Below are positions 7,346 to 15,359 of a stretch of 34,295 nt of DNA, in pieces. The DNA comes from Chloroflexota bacterium (GTDB lineage: Bacteria > Chloroflexota > Anaerolineae > Aggregatilineales > Ch27). The notes beneath the pieces are model-generated. The model did no database searches, had not been told where the DNA came from, and worked only from the letters and a program-made list of their open reading frames with translations. Positions within the stretch are counted from its first letter, which is position 1. The number at the start of each line of letters is the position of its first letter. Both the position numbers and the translations under genes were made by a program. The DNA lies in assembly GCA_019873685.1 (NCBI GenBank), contig JAIOAT010000014.1, positions 41,515-75,809 on the forward strand, written 5' to 3'.

Positions 7346-10117
7346 CTAGCTCAGGTCTGTCGTTGCCGCCTGCCACATGGCAATGCGCTCCGCCAGCAGA
7401 CGATGCTCAGGCAGCGACAGGTCAGGGTCTTCCGCATGGAGTGTCCGCGCTTCGCGTTGCGCCAGAGCGACCAGCTCCGGGCTGAAGCTCTCGGCAAAGC
7501 GGAAGCGCAGCGCGTAGCCGCTCTGGCGCGTGCCCAGGAGGTCTCCTGCGCCACGCAGACGGTAGTCAATCTCGGCCAACTCGAAGCCATCGTTCGTGCG
7601 CACCATCGCCTCCAGGCGCGCCCGCGCATTGTCTCCGTCGGCGTCGCTGATCAGCAGGCAGTACGATGGATGCGGACCGCGTCCCACCCGTCCCCGGAAC
7701 TGATGAAGCTGGGCCAGACCAAAGCGGTTGGCGCCTTCGATCAGGATCACGCTGGCGTTGGGCACATCAATGCCCACTTCCACCACTGCCGTGCTGACCA
7801 GAATATCCAGTTCACCCGCCTGGAAGCGCGCCATGACGGCATCCTTGTCATCGGCGCTCATCCGCCCGTGGAGCAGGCCTAGCCGCCGTCGTGGGAAGAT
7901 CTCGCGGCTCAGGCGCTCGTACTCGTCCACGGCGGCGCGGGTTTCATCTTCGGCGTCTTCCGCCTCGACGAGCGGGTAGATGATGAACGCCTGGCGGCCT
8001 CTATTGATCTGCTGATCGATGAAGCTGTAGGCGCGTTCCCGTTCCAGTTCCGTGAGCAGGTGAGTTTCCACCGGCGTGCGGCCCGGCGGCAATTCATCGA
8101 TCACCGTCAGGTCAAGATCAGCGTGGATCGTCAGGGCCAGGGTGCGCGGGATCGGGGTAGCCGTCATCACCAGAAGATGAGGGTTGACCCCCTTGCCGCG
8201 CAGCAGGCCCCGCTGCGCCACGCCAAAACGATGCTGCTCATCAATGATTGCCAGTGTCAGGTTGGCGAAGTCCACATCAGGCTGGATCAGGGCGTGCGTG
8301 CCGATCACGATGGAGACTGTTCCCGCCGCCAGCCGCGCCAAGGTGTCCGCCCGCTCGGCGGGGGGCGTTGCGCCGGTCAACAGCCGCACGGCGATCTCGC
8401 GTTCCGGCACCAGGGCAGCCAGGGCGCGGGTAATGGCGCGGAAATGCTGCTCGGCCAGGATACCCGTTGGCGCCATCAGCGCTGCCTGCCCGCCGTTCTC
8501 CACCGCTATCAGCATGGCCAGGACGGCCACAATCGTCTTGCCTGATCCCACATCACCCTGCAACAGGCGGTTCATGGGCACGGCGCGGGCCATATCCGCC
8601 CGGATCTCGGCCACGGCGCGTTCCTGCGCGACGGTCAGCGGGAAGGGCAGGTTAGCCAGCACGCCTGCCAGCCAGCTATCGGTTACCGGCTGGGGCACGC
8701 CCGGTTCCTTTTGCCAGGCCCGCCGCCGCGCCAGCATGGCGGTCTGCAGCAGGAAAAGCTCGTCGAAGGCCAACCGCTCGCGGGCGTAGCGCAGATAGTC
8801 CCAGTGCTCCGGGAAGTGCAGCTGCCGCAGCGCCCAGCCCAGGTCGACCAGTTCAGCGCGGTCGAGCACGCTCTCCGGCAGGTAATCGGGTAGCCGTGGC
8901 GCCCAGTAATCCACCGTGCTCTTCATGATCCGGCGCAGGGTGCGGGCGGGTAGTCCTTTGGTCAGTGGATACACCGGGACGATCGCCCGCGTGTGCAGGT
9001 TATCGAATTCCAGCAACTCCCATTCCGGGTTGTTCATGGACGGCTTGCCCAGGTACTGTTCGACCCGGCCACTGACGACAACCTGTTCGCCGCGCTTGAG
9101 CTGGTTCTGCAAATACGGCTGTCCGAAGAAGAAGACGGTCAGGGTAGCTGTGCCATCATCCAGCACGATCTGCAGGGATTGCCGACCGCTGCGCCCGGTG
9201 AAGACCCGACTGTTGACCACCGTGCCGATCAGCGTTGCCACCTCGCCAGGGCGGGCGCGGTTGATCGGCAGCAGGCGTGTGTAATCGTCATGGCGACGCG
9301 GGACATGGTAAAGCAAATCGCCCACAGTGCGGATGCCAAGCTGGGCCAGCTTTTCAGCGTTCTTTTCCCCTACACCTTCGATGACGGTCACCGACGCTTC
9401 CAGCCCGCGCAACAGGTCAAGCTCCTCGGCCAGTTCGCGCGGGCGGCGCGGTCTGCGGCGCGGCTTGGGGCGCGATGGCTCAACCGGCTGGACACCCTCT
9501 TCCATCCCAGCTTCAGCGAGCGCCACCGGTTCCTCCGGTCCCACCGCCTCCGGCGACAAGGTCTCTGGCGCCACTGCTTCCGGCGGCGCTGGTTCGGCCT
9601 CAACCTGTCCGGTGCTCACGGGGGGCACTTCTTCGGCAGGGGAAGGCTCCTGCGCTGGATGGGGCGCTGGCGTCCCTTCACGGCGCGGTGCGGCCTGGGC
9701 TGGCTGTGGGGGCGACGGCCGGGGGCGTTCACGCCGGGGTTCGGCCATCCGCCTCTGCTGCGCGGGTGGACGCGGCGCAGGTCTGGCGGGTGGCTGTTCC
9801 CGGGCCGGCGCTGGCGCAGCAGCAGGTCCCGGCGGCGCTGGCGTACCGGCCGATGGGATGCGCCCGGTGATGCGACCGATCATGTACTTGACCGCCTCAT
9901 GGCGTTCATCGTGGTTGGTGATCTGCTCGTAGCGGCGCATCAGACCGGCCAGTTCATCGACCAGCGCGTGGTGCTCAGGCCGCTTGGCCTGGGCGTGCGC
10001 GTCACTCTGCCAGCGGTCGGTGAACGCGCCCAGGCCGCCGATCACGGCAGTGTTCTTGTACCCCTGCTCGCGTTCGAGCTTGAGGATTTTCATCAGGGTT
10101 TCAAGTGCAGAAGGCAT
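7346..10117 (-). CDS. recG: ATP-dependent DNA helicase RecG with a long N-terminal extension
   Basis: RecG remodels stalled replication forks and recombination intermediates. The 923-residue chain is about 230 residues longer than E. coli RecG. Residues 1-105 form an extra helical segment (KILKLEREQGYKNTAVIGGL and onward), and about 105-235 is a Pro/Ala/Glu-rich linker. The RecG core then starts with a helix-hairpin-helix-like VIEGVGEKNAEKLAQLGI, followed by the OB/wedge domain. Walker A (GDVGSGKT) is at 521-528 and the DEQH box at 626-629. MTATPIPRT, STAVVEVGIDVPNA and the QFRGRVGRG motif VI follow, with the C-terminal GTRQSG block. The ATG at 10117 has only a weak AGG ribosome signal, consistent with coupling to fakB 15 nt upstream. 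The start could also be a few codons later. Confidence 0.96.
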   Translation of the reverse strand: MPSALETLMKILKLEREQGYKNTAVIGGLGAFTDRWQSDAHAQAKRPEHHALVDELAGLMRRYEQITNHDERHEAVKYMIGRITGRIPSAGTPAPPGPAAAPAPAREQPPARPAPRPPAQQRRMAEPRRERPRPSPPQPAQAAPRREGTPAPHPAQEPSPAEEVPPVSTGQVEAEPAPPEAVAPETLSPEAVGPEEPVALAEAGMEEGVQPVEPSRPKPRRRPRRPRELAEELDLLRGLEASVTVIEGVGEKNAEKLAQLGIRTVGDLLYHVPRRHDDYTRLLPINRARPGEVATLIGTVVNSRVFTGRSGRQSLQIVLDDGTATLTVFFFGQPYLQNQLKRGEQVVVSGRVEQYLGKPSMNNPEWELLEFDNLHTRAIVPVYPLTKGLPARTLRRIMKSTVDYWAPRLPDYLPESVLDRAELVDLGWALRQLHFPEHWDYLRYARERLAFDELFLLQTAMLARRRAWQKEPGVPQPVTDSWLAGVLANLPFPLTVAQERAVAEIRADMARAVPMNRLLQGDVGSGKTIVAVLAMLIAVENGGQAALMAPTGILAEQHFRAITRALAALVPEREIAVRLLTGATPPAERADTLARLAAGTVSIVIGTHALIQPDVDFANLTLAIIDEQHRFGVAQRGLLRGKGVNPHLLVMTATPIPRTLALTIHADLDLTVIDELPPGRTPVETHLLTELERERAYSFIDQQINRGRQAFIIYPLVEAEDAEDETRAAVDEYERLSREIFPRRRLGLLHGRMSADDKDAVMARFQAGELDILVSTAVVEVGIDVPNASVILIEGANRFGLAQLHQFRGRVGRGPHPSYCLLISDADGDNARARLEAMVRTNDGFELAEIDYRLRGAGDLLGTRQSGYALRFRFAESFSPELVALAQREARTLHAEDPDLSLPEHRLLAERIAMWQAATTDLS

Positions 10118-10132
10118 ACCTGTACCAGTTCG

Positions 10133-10975
10133 CTATCCCGCCGTTACCAGCGCCAGACCCAGCGCGGCGGCCCCAACGTGAGTGCCCAGCGCCGGGTTCA
10201 CATTGACAATAAGGGTGTCGCCAGGCGGAGTAACATCCGCCAGTGTGTCACGCAGTTCCTCGGCCATCGCCTGGTTGTTGGTGTGCAGGATGGCCAGCCG
10301 TTCCAGCGGAGCGTACTGCCGGGCCAGTTCCACCAGCCGGGCGGCCGCCCGCTTGAACGTGCGGACGTTATCCAGAGATTTTACATTGCCTTCGGTCAAC
10401 TGGACGACCGGCTTGATCTGCAGCAGGCGTCCCGCGATGGCCGTCACCCAGCCGACCCGCCCGCTCCGGCGCAGATTCTCCAGTGTGTTGAGCGCCCCAA
10501 AGACGTGAACACGGGGACGCATCCGCGCCAGCGTCAGCGCGATCTTCGCAGCGCTCGCCCCGGCAGCGGCCATCTCCGCCGCCTGAATCACCTGGAAGCC
10601 TGCACCCATGGTCACCTGCCCGGAGTCGATCAGCGTGTAACGGCCCGGCACAACTTCCTCCGCTGCCAGGTGAAACGTGTTGTAGATGGCACTCAAGTGG
10701 GCCGGGGCGGCGATCAGGATCAGGTGGTCGGCTTCGGCTGCCTTGCGGGCGATCATCTCCCGCGTCACCCCCAGCGGGCAGGCTGAGGTTGTGGGCAGTT
10801 GCGGCAGGTCGGGTAGCCTGGTGTAAAACGCCTCCCGTGTGAGTTGCACGCCATCGTCCAGGTAACTCTGGCCGTCCATCACCACCACAGCCGGAATCAG
10901 GGTGATATCCAGCCGTTTAGCTACTTCCGCCGGCACATCACATACGCTATCCGCCAGCACTTTCAGAATGGCCAC
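10133..10975 (-). CDS. fakB: DegV-family fatty-acid-binding protein (FakB), second copy
   Basis: FakB proteins carry a fatty acid to FakA for phosphorylation to acyl-phosphate. This 280-residue protein shows the DegV pattern: KVLADSVCDVP at the N-terminus, PTTSACPLG at the usual acyl-pocket loop, then LENLRRSGRVG and an IKPVVQL strand. I prefer the GTG at 10975, 4 nt after the stop of the first fakB, because it puts the DegV first strand at the N-terminus. The upstream ATG at 11011 would overlap the preceding gene by 32 nt and add a basic, non-homologous tail. AGAGG and TAGGA elements precede the GTG. Two FakB copies beside one FakA suggest different acyl-chain preferences, as known for S. 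aureus FakB1 and FakB2. The preference cannot be read here. Confidence 0.9.
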   Translation of the reverse strand: MAILKVLADSVCDVPAEVAKRLDITLIPAVVVMDGQSYLDDGVQLTREAFYTRLPDLPQLPTTSACPLGVTREMIARKAAEADHLILIAAPAHLSAIYNTFHLAAEEVVPGRYTLIDSGQVTMGAGFQVIQAAEMAAAGASAAKIALTLARMRPRVHVFGALNTLENLRRSGRVGWVTAIAGRLLQIKPVVQLTEGNVKSLDNVRTFKRAAARLVELARQYAPLERLAILHTNNQAMAEELRDTLADVTPPGDTLIVNVNPALGTHVGAAALGLALVTAG

Positions 10976-10979
10976 CGTC

Positions 10980-11843
10980 CTACGCCTCTTCTTCAGCCTC
11001 GCAGACCACAATCCCTACCCCGTCCGGGCCGAGATGCGCAGCCAGGGAAGGGCCATACACTATCACCGGAAAGTCCTGCTCACCAAATTCCAGCGCCAGC
11101 CGATCCTGGATCAGGCGGGTTTGCTCGGTGATCTGGGTGGTGTTCTGTACAATCACCAGGCGCTGGATGTCGGCGAATTCAGTCACAAACTCCAGCAGTT
11201 TGTCCACCGCCTGCGCCCGCGTCCGCACTTTTTCCATAGGCACCAGGCAACCATCTTCGATGGTCAGGAAGGGCTTGATGCCCAGGATTTTCCCCAGGAT
11301 CGCCTGCGCTTCGCCGATCAGATGGCCACGGAAAAGATATTCCAGCGTTTCCACATAGAACACGCTGTAGACTCGCGGCACCGCTGCGCGCACAGTCCGG
11401 ACCACACTTTCCAGTGGTGCATTGTCTTCCACCGCCCGGACTGCTATTTCCACGAGAAAGGCCAGCCCGACCGAAGCCGTCAGCGAATCGATGACCACAA
11501 TATCCGAGCGTCCACGCATGATCTCCGCCGCCGCCAGCGCATTGCGGTACGACTGGCTCAGGCCGCTGGCCATTGGCAGGACAAGGATGTGATCGGCCTG
11601 TTCGCCCAGCCTTCCAAAGAGTTCTACATACTCGGCTACGGTGGGCGCTTCCAGAACCGGTGCAGGCGCTCCTTCAGCAAGTATGCGCCGAAAGAAGCCC
11701 TCGGCGTCCAGATCGACGCCTTCCCGGAAGGTCTGTTCCCCCAGGCGGATGGTCGCCGGGATCACCGTGATATCGTGCTGACTAACAAACGCCGGATCGA
11801 GAAACTGCGCCGAGCTATCGGTAACAATGCTGACTTTAGCCAA
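10980..11843 (-). CDS. fakB: DegV-family fatty-acid-binding protein (FakB), first copy
   Basis: This 287-residue DegV protein starts with VSIVTDSSAQF, has FREGVDLDAEGFFRRI, a central SGLSQSYRNALAAAEI segment and IVVIDSLTASVG, and ends with PSLAAHLGPDGVGIVV. These are family positions for acyl-chain binding. The start is a TTG at 11843 supported by AGAGGGGG 6 nt upstream; no ATG fits. The loop that reads TSQPS in most homologues is LEAPT here, unlike the second copy (TTSACP), so the two copies differ at the ligand pocket. It lies 91 nt after fakA. Role: presents fatty acid to FakA in the cytosol, giving acyl-phosphate for phospholipid synthesis or signalling. Confidence 0.92.
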   Translation of the reverse strand: MAKVSIVTDSSAQFLDPAFVSQHDITVIPATIRLGEQTFREGVDLDAEGFFRRILAEGAPAPVLEAPTVAEYVELFGRLGEQADHILVLPMASGLSQSYRNALAAAEIMRGRSDIVVIDSLTASVGLAFLVEIAVRAVEDNAPLESVVRTVRAAVPRVYSVFYVETLEYLFRGHLIGEAQAILGKILGIKPFLTIEDGCLVPMEKVRTRAQAVDKLLEFVTEFADIQRLVIVQNTTQITEQTRLIQDRLALEFGEQDFPVIVYGPSLAAHLGPDGVGIVVCEAEEEA

Positions 11844-11934
11844 GCGCTTCCCCCTCTAAACGTGCGTGTTGCCAGATTTTCACTCGCCCGTACTCAGTGC
11901 TGGAAGCCAGCGGCCCCGGCACAGCGGACGCTGA

Positions 11935-13632
11935 TCACTCGATGCTCAACAGGTAGAAGTAGTGGGGCTGCCCTCCGGGAATGACCTCAAACGTGAACGA
12001 GTCATAGGCGGAGGCCAGCACTTCCGCCAGCGCTTCGGCATCCTTCGGTTTGACATCCGCGCCGTAGTAGAGCGTGACCAGCTCGTAGGCATTGCGGTCC
12101 AGCTTGCCGATCAGATCATGCATCAACTGGTTCAGGTCGTCGTGAGCCGCGACGATCTTGCCTTCCAGCAGGCCGATCACCTGCCCAGCCCTGGCCCGCA
12201 CGCCATCCATCTCCACGCTGCGCACCGCCACCGTGACTTCGCCGGAAACCACATCGTCCAGCGCGGCGGTCATCCCCTCGGCAATGTAGGCCAAGTCCCC
12301 GCGCCGATCTTCGTGCAGGCGGGCATTGGCATAGAACAGCATGGCCGCGATCCCCTGGGGAACATTCTTGCTGGGGACGACCACAACCTCTTTGTTGCGG
12401 GCCTTGCGGACGGCCTGCTGAGCGGCCAGGATGATGTTGCCGTTGTTGGGAAGGATGATCGCTTTGCTCACCGGCACATCGCTCAGGGCTTTGTAGATTT
12501 CCTCTGTGCTGGGGTTCATCGTCTGGCCGCCGCTGACCAGCCGGGCCGCGCCCTGCTCGTAGAAGATGCGGGCCAGACCATCGCCGGGAGCCACGGCAAT
12601 CACGGCTACGTCGTCCGGCTGCAGATCCACCGTGGGCATTGGGGGCGCTTCCGCCGGCTGCGGGGCGCCGATGTTGTCCAGGTACTGCTCATACATATTC
12701 TCGACGACCACATCGCTGACCACACCCAGCTTGACCGCGTAACTGATTGGCTGGCCCGGATCGTAGACATGGACATGAATCTTGACGGTGGTCTCGCCAT
12801 CGCTGGTCACAATGGCCGAATCGCCCATCGCCTGGATGGCCGCGCGGATGCGGTCGACATCCAGCTTCTCGCCGGTCAGCAGGAGCTGCACATCATACGG
12901 GTGACCGAATTCGGTCGCGCTCATCACATGAGCAGGCTTGCGGGCGGGAGCCGCTGCGGCGGCCCTGGCCAGGTCGGATTCCAGGGACTCGCCGCGTAGC
13001 TGCCGCAACATGCCCTCCAGGATGTAGGTCAACCCCTGGCCGCCTGAATCGATCACCCCGGCTTCTTTGAGGATCGGCAACAGTTCCGGCGTACGTTGCA
13101 GCGTTTCGTTGGCCTGCACCACCAGCGCCTCAAACAGGCGGACGATATCGCTCTCCTCACGGACAACCGCTTGCGCCCGTTCGGCGACCTCGCGGACAAC
13201 GGTCAGGATGGTGCCTTCGCGGGGCGGTTTTGGGGCGGCGTCATAGGCAAAGGTGGTGCCCATCTGCAGGGCGCTGGCCATGCCGCTGGCGTCCACTGTC
13301 TCTGATTCGCGCAGGGCCACCCCGAAGCCGCGCCAGATCTGTGACAGAATCACGCCGGAGTTCCCGCGGGAGCCGTTCACCGCGCCCTTGGCAAAACGCC
13401 GCGCCAGCGAACCCACATGGGGTTCATCTAGCTCGGCGATCTCCGCAAAGGCGCTCTGCATGGTCAGCAACATGTTGATCCCGGTATCGCCGTCAGGCAC
13501 CGGGAACACATTGAGCTGGTTCACAATCTGGTAGTGCCGCTCCAGCCAGGACATCCCGGCCAGCAGCAACTGTTTGAGCTGATGGCCATCCAGTTTCAGG
13601 CACGCATCTTGGGTTGGCGTCTGCTCGGTCAT
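11935..13632 (-). CDS. fakA: Fatty-acid kinase catalytic subunit FakA (DAK2/YloV family)
   Basis: FakA phosphorylates fatty acids held by FakB, letting exogenous or recycled fatty acids enter phospholipid synthesis through acyl-phosphate. The 565-residue length is typical. The N-terminal DhaL-like kinase domain (about 15-205) has the Mg-nucleotide motif NVFPVPDGDTGINM with D47 and D49, and the GSRGNSGVILSQIWRGF block. A middle domain and a C-terminal domain with LPNNGNIILAA and VVPSKNVPQGIAAM follow. The ATG at 13632 has a weak GAGAGA ribosome signal. It follows asp23 by 31 nt, the common asp23-yloV pairing. With the two fakB genes downstream it forms a full kinase set. plsX/plsY are not in the window. 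Confidence 0.95.
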   Translation of the reverse strand: MTEQTPTQDACLKLDGHQLKQLLLAGMSWLERHYQIVNQLNVFPVPDGDTGINMLLTMQSAFAEIAELDEPHVGSLARRFAKGAVNGSRGNSGVILSQIWRGFGVALRESETVDASGMASALQMGTTFAYDAAPKPPREGTILTVVREVAERAQAVVREESDIVRLFEALVVQANETLQRTPELLPILKEAGVIDSGGQGLTYILEGMLRQLRGESLESDLARAAAAAPARKPAHVMSATEFGHPYDVQLLLTGEKLDVDRIRAAIQAMGDSAIVTSDGETTVKIHVHVYDPGQPISYAVKLGVVSDVVVENMYEQYLDNIGAPQPAEAPPMPTVDLQPDDVAVIAVAPGDGLARIFYEQGAARLVSGGQTMNPSTEEIYKALSDVPVSKAIILPNNGNIILAAQQAVRKARNKEVVVVPSKNVPQGIAAMLFYANARLHEDRRGDLAYIAEGMTAALDDVVSGEVTVAVRSVEMDGVRARAGQVIGLLEGKIVAAHDDLNQLMHDLIGKLDRNAYELVTLYYGADVKPKDAEALAEVLASAYDSFTFEVIPGGQPHYFYLLSIE

Positions 13633-13663
13633 ACGTCGGTTCTCTCTGTGGCTGCTCTGGAAC

Positions 13664-14029
13664 TCAGGAGTCCGGGTGCGTTACGCGCAGGCCCTGAACA
13701 TGGACATTCACCTGAGCGACCGGGGAGCCAACGGTCTTCTCCACTTGATAACGGACAGCATTGATCAGGCTGTTGGCAACGGTGGCGATCCGGGTGCCGT
13801 ATTCGATGATGACATACAGGTCGATGGTGATCTCGCCGTTGTTTACCGTGACCTCAACGCCGCGATGGACATCCCGCGACAGGACGGCAGCGACTTCTGA
13901 GGCCAGGTTGGGCATGGTCATCCCCACCACCCCATAGCTTTGCAGCGCTGCCCGCGAGGCAATCGCCGCAATCACCGCCGGAGCGATGTGAATGTCGCCA
14001 GGAATGACTTGTTCTTGGGTCATGGTCAT
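13664..14029 (-). CDS. Asp23/Gls24 family (DUF322) envelope stress-type protein
   Basis: The 121-residue protein matches the Asp23 fold: IHIAPAVIAAIASRAALQSYGVVGM at the front, then EVTVNNGEITIDLYVIIEYGTRI and NSLINAVRYQVEKTVG, and a final VNVHVQGLRV. Members are small, abundant, often membrane-associated and linked to envelope stress; the companion next to yloV/fakA is conserved in many monoderm bacteria. I chose ATG 14029 (GGA 5 nt upstream); ATG 14023 is also possible. The longer frame reaching 14140 adds a Cys/Arg-rich stretch without homology. It is the first gene of the seven-gene operon, behind an extended -10 promoter. Function in this organism is unknown. Confidence 0.88.
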   Translation of the reverse strand: MTMTQEQVIPGDIHIAPAVIAAIASRAALQSYGVVGMTMPNLASEVAAVLSRDVHRGVEVTVNNGEITIDLYVIIEYGTRIATVANSLINAVRYQVEKTVGSPVAQVNVHVQGLRVTHPDS

Positions 14030-14148
14030 TGATCCAGTCGACTTGGAACACCCTGCAATGCGGCGTGCCCGGCGGCATAAAGTCTTCGCCCCGGCGCCCG
14101 CCCCTGTGCAGCGCACAGACCAGCGCAGTCGCCAGCACAAGCACCTTA

Positions 14149-14157
14149 ATTATAGCA
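14149..14157 (-). promoter_or_regulatory. Extended -10 promoter of the asp23-fakA-fakB-recG-coaD operon
   Basis: On the minus strand the sequence reads TGCTATAAT, a perfect -10 hexamer with an extended TGn element. No good -35 hexamer lies at the right distance. The implied leader to ATG 14029 is about 110 nt. The same nine bases occur at the tRNA-Asp promoter and at the right-end RNA promoter. Confidence 0.55.
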
Positions 14158-14242
14158 GACGACGGGCAAACAACACCCTGTCACTGGCATCGTCCAGTGC
14201 GTGGCCGGATCGGGCATACGGCCTCGCGCACCCGGCTGACCC

Positions 14243-14271
14243 TTGCCAAAGCCGGTCGGCTATGGTAGCAT
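14243..14271 (+). promoter_or_regulatory. Candidate promoter of rpmB
   Basis: TTGCCA (14243-14248) and TAGCAT (14266-14271) are separated by 17 nt, and a TGG precedes the -10 hexamer. The leader to the rpmB ATG would be about 43 nt. Confidence 0.45.
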
Positions 14272-14320
14272 CCAACCCGCAAGTTTCCAAGTGCGTAGAT
14301 CAGCAAACGAGGCATTTACC

Positions 14321-14506
14321 ATGGCGAAGTGCGATTACTGTGGCAAGACGCCCATGCACGGCAACAGCCGCAGTCACTCCATGCGGGCAACCAAGCGCCA
14401 GTTCAAGCCGAATATTCAGCGCGTCAAGGTTATGGTCGATGGCCGCCTCGTCAGCCGCAACGTGTGCATGCGCTGCCTGAAGACTCTGGTCAAAGATCAG
14501 GCGTAA
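14321..14506 (+). CDS. rpmB: Ribosomal protein bL28
   Basis: The 61-residue basic protein is a component of the large ribosomal subunit. It begins AKCDYCGKTPMHGNSRSHS and contains the family pattern ATKRQFKPNIQRV and a C-terminal VCMRCLKTL. Both zinc-binding pairs are intact (C4, C7 and C49, C52), so this is the zinc-containing (C+) form. The ATG at 14321 has GAGG 8 nt upstream; an in-frame start at 14243 would add 26 residues not found in L28 and lies in the promoter. It is monocistronic, divergent from asp23 and convergent with rpe. Confidence 0.97.
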   Translation: MAKCDYCGKTPMHGNSRSHSMRATKRQFKPNIQRVKVMVDGRLVSRNVCMRCLKTLVKDQA

Positions 14507-14535
14507 CTGACCCTGGCCCGCCCTGGCAGGTTAGC

Positions 14536-14568
14536 AAACAGCCCCGCCGCGACGGGGCTATTTGTTTT
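14536..14568 (+). terminator. Intrinsic terminator after rpmB
   Basis: AGCCCCG (14540-14546) and CGGGGCT (14553-14559) pair around a CCGCGA loop. The stem extends through CAAA/TTTG with one mismatch and is followed by TTTT. It sits between the convergent rpmB and rpe genes and may work in both directions. Confidence 0.8.
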
Positions 14569-14594
14569 GCAGCCTGTCCGGCGCCATCAGGCGG

Positions 14595-15278
14595 CTAGAC
14601 AGCGTTATACCGCGCCGCCGCTGCGCCAGCGCGAATCGCCTGGATCGCCGCAGCGATCCCTTCCGCTGCGGCGAAAATCGCATTCCCGGCCACCAGAACA
14701 TTGGCCCCGGCGGCTACCACTTCCCCTACGGTATCCGGTGCGATACCGCCATCAACCTCGATATCCAGTGGATGTCCCAGGGCCGTACTGCGCTCCCGCA
14801 CGGCGCGGATCTTGGGCAGCATAGTCGGCAGGAAAGTTTGCCCACCGAAGCCGGGATTGACCGTCATCACCAGCACCTGATCCAGCAGGTCATACACGTT
14901 TTCGATCATCGCCACCGGCGTATGTGGGTTGAGCGCGACCCCGGCCCGCAAGCCCAGGTCGCGAATCTGCTGCAGGGTGCGATGCAGGTGGACGCTGGCC
15001 TCCACATGGACGGTGAGGGTATTCGCCCCGGCAGCGGCGAAGGCCTCCAGGTGACGTTCCGGTTCCACAATCATCAGGTGCACATCCAGCGGCAGCAACG
15101 TCACCCGGCGGATCGCGCTCAGCACCAGCGGCCCAACCGTGATGTTCGGGACGAAAACCCCATCCATGACGTCGACGTGGATCACATCCGCCCCACCGGC
15201 TTCGGCCTCGTGAATCTGCTCGGCCAGACGCGCAAAATCGGCGGATAGCAGGGATGGGGCGATCTTGATCGTATTCAT
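14595..15278 (-). CDS. rpe: Ribulose-phosphate 3-epimerase
   Basis: Rpe interconverts ribulose 5-phosphate and xylulose 5-phosphate in the pentose phosphate pathway. The 227-residue TIM-barrel protein has [29 protein letters not shown] (metal ligands His and Asp), [24 protein letters not shown] and IEVDGGI followed by an AGNAIF phosphate loop. The ATG at 15278 has GAGGAGA 5 nt upstream; the longer frame to 15341 lacks a ribosome site. It lies 81 nt after the peptidase gene on the same strand and probably belongs to its transcription unit. Confidence 0.97.
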   Translation of the reverse strand: MNTIKIAPSLLSADFARLAEQIHEAEAGGADVIHVDVMDGVFVPNITVGPLVLSAIRRVTLLPLDVHLMIVEPERHLEAFAAAGANTLTVHVEASVHLHRTLQQIRDLGLRAGVALNPHTPVAMIENVYDLLDQVLVMTVNPGFGGQTFLPTMLPKIRAVRERSTALGHPLDIEVDGGIAPDTVGEVVAAGANVLVAGNAIFAAAEGIAAAIQAIRAGAAAARYNAV

Positions 15279-15359
15279 GTTGCTCTCCTCAATGCTGGTT
15301 CGCCGCAATGGTACCTGACGGCGGCTGCCCGGCGCAATCAATCGCCCTCCGGCGGTGGA

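Noticed and set aside
8993-10786. 597-codon plus-strand open frame
   Set aside because: It is antisense to recG and fakB, has biased His/Arg/Gln composition typical of reverse-frame reading in GC-rich genes, and no ribosome site or recognisable domain.
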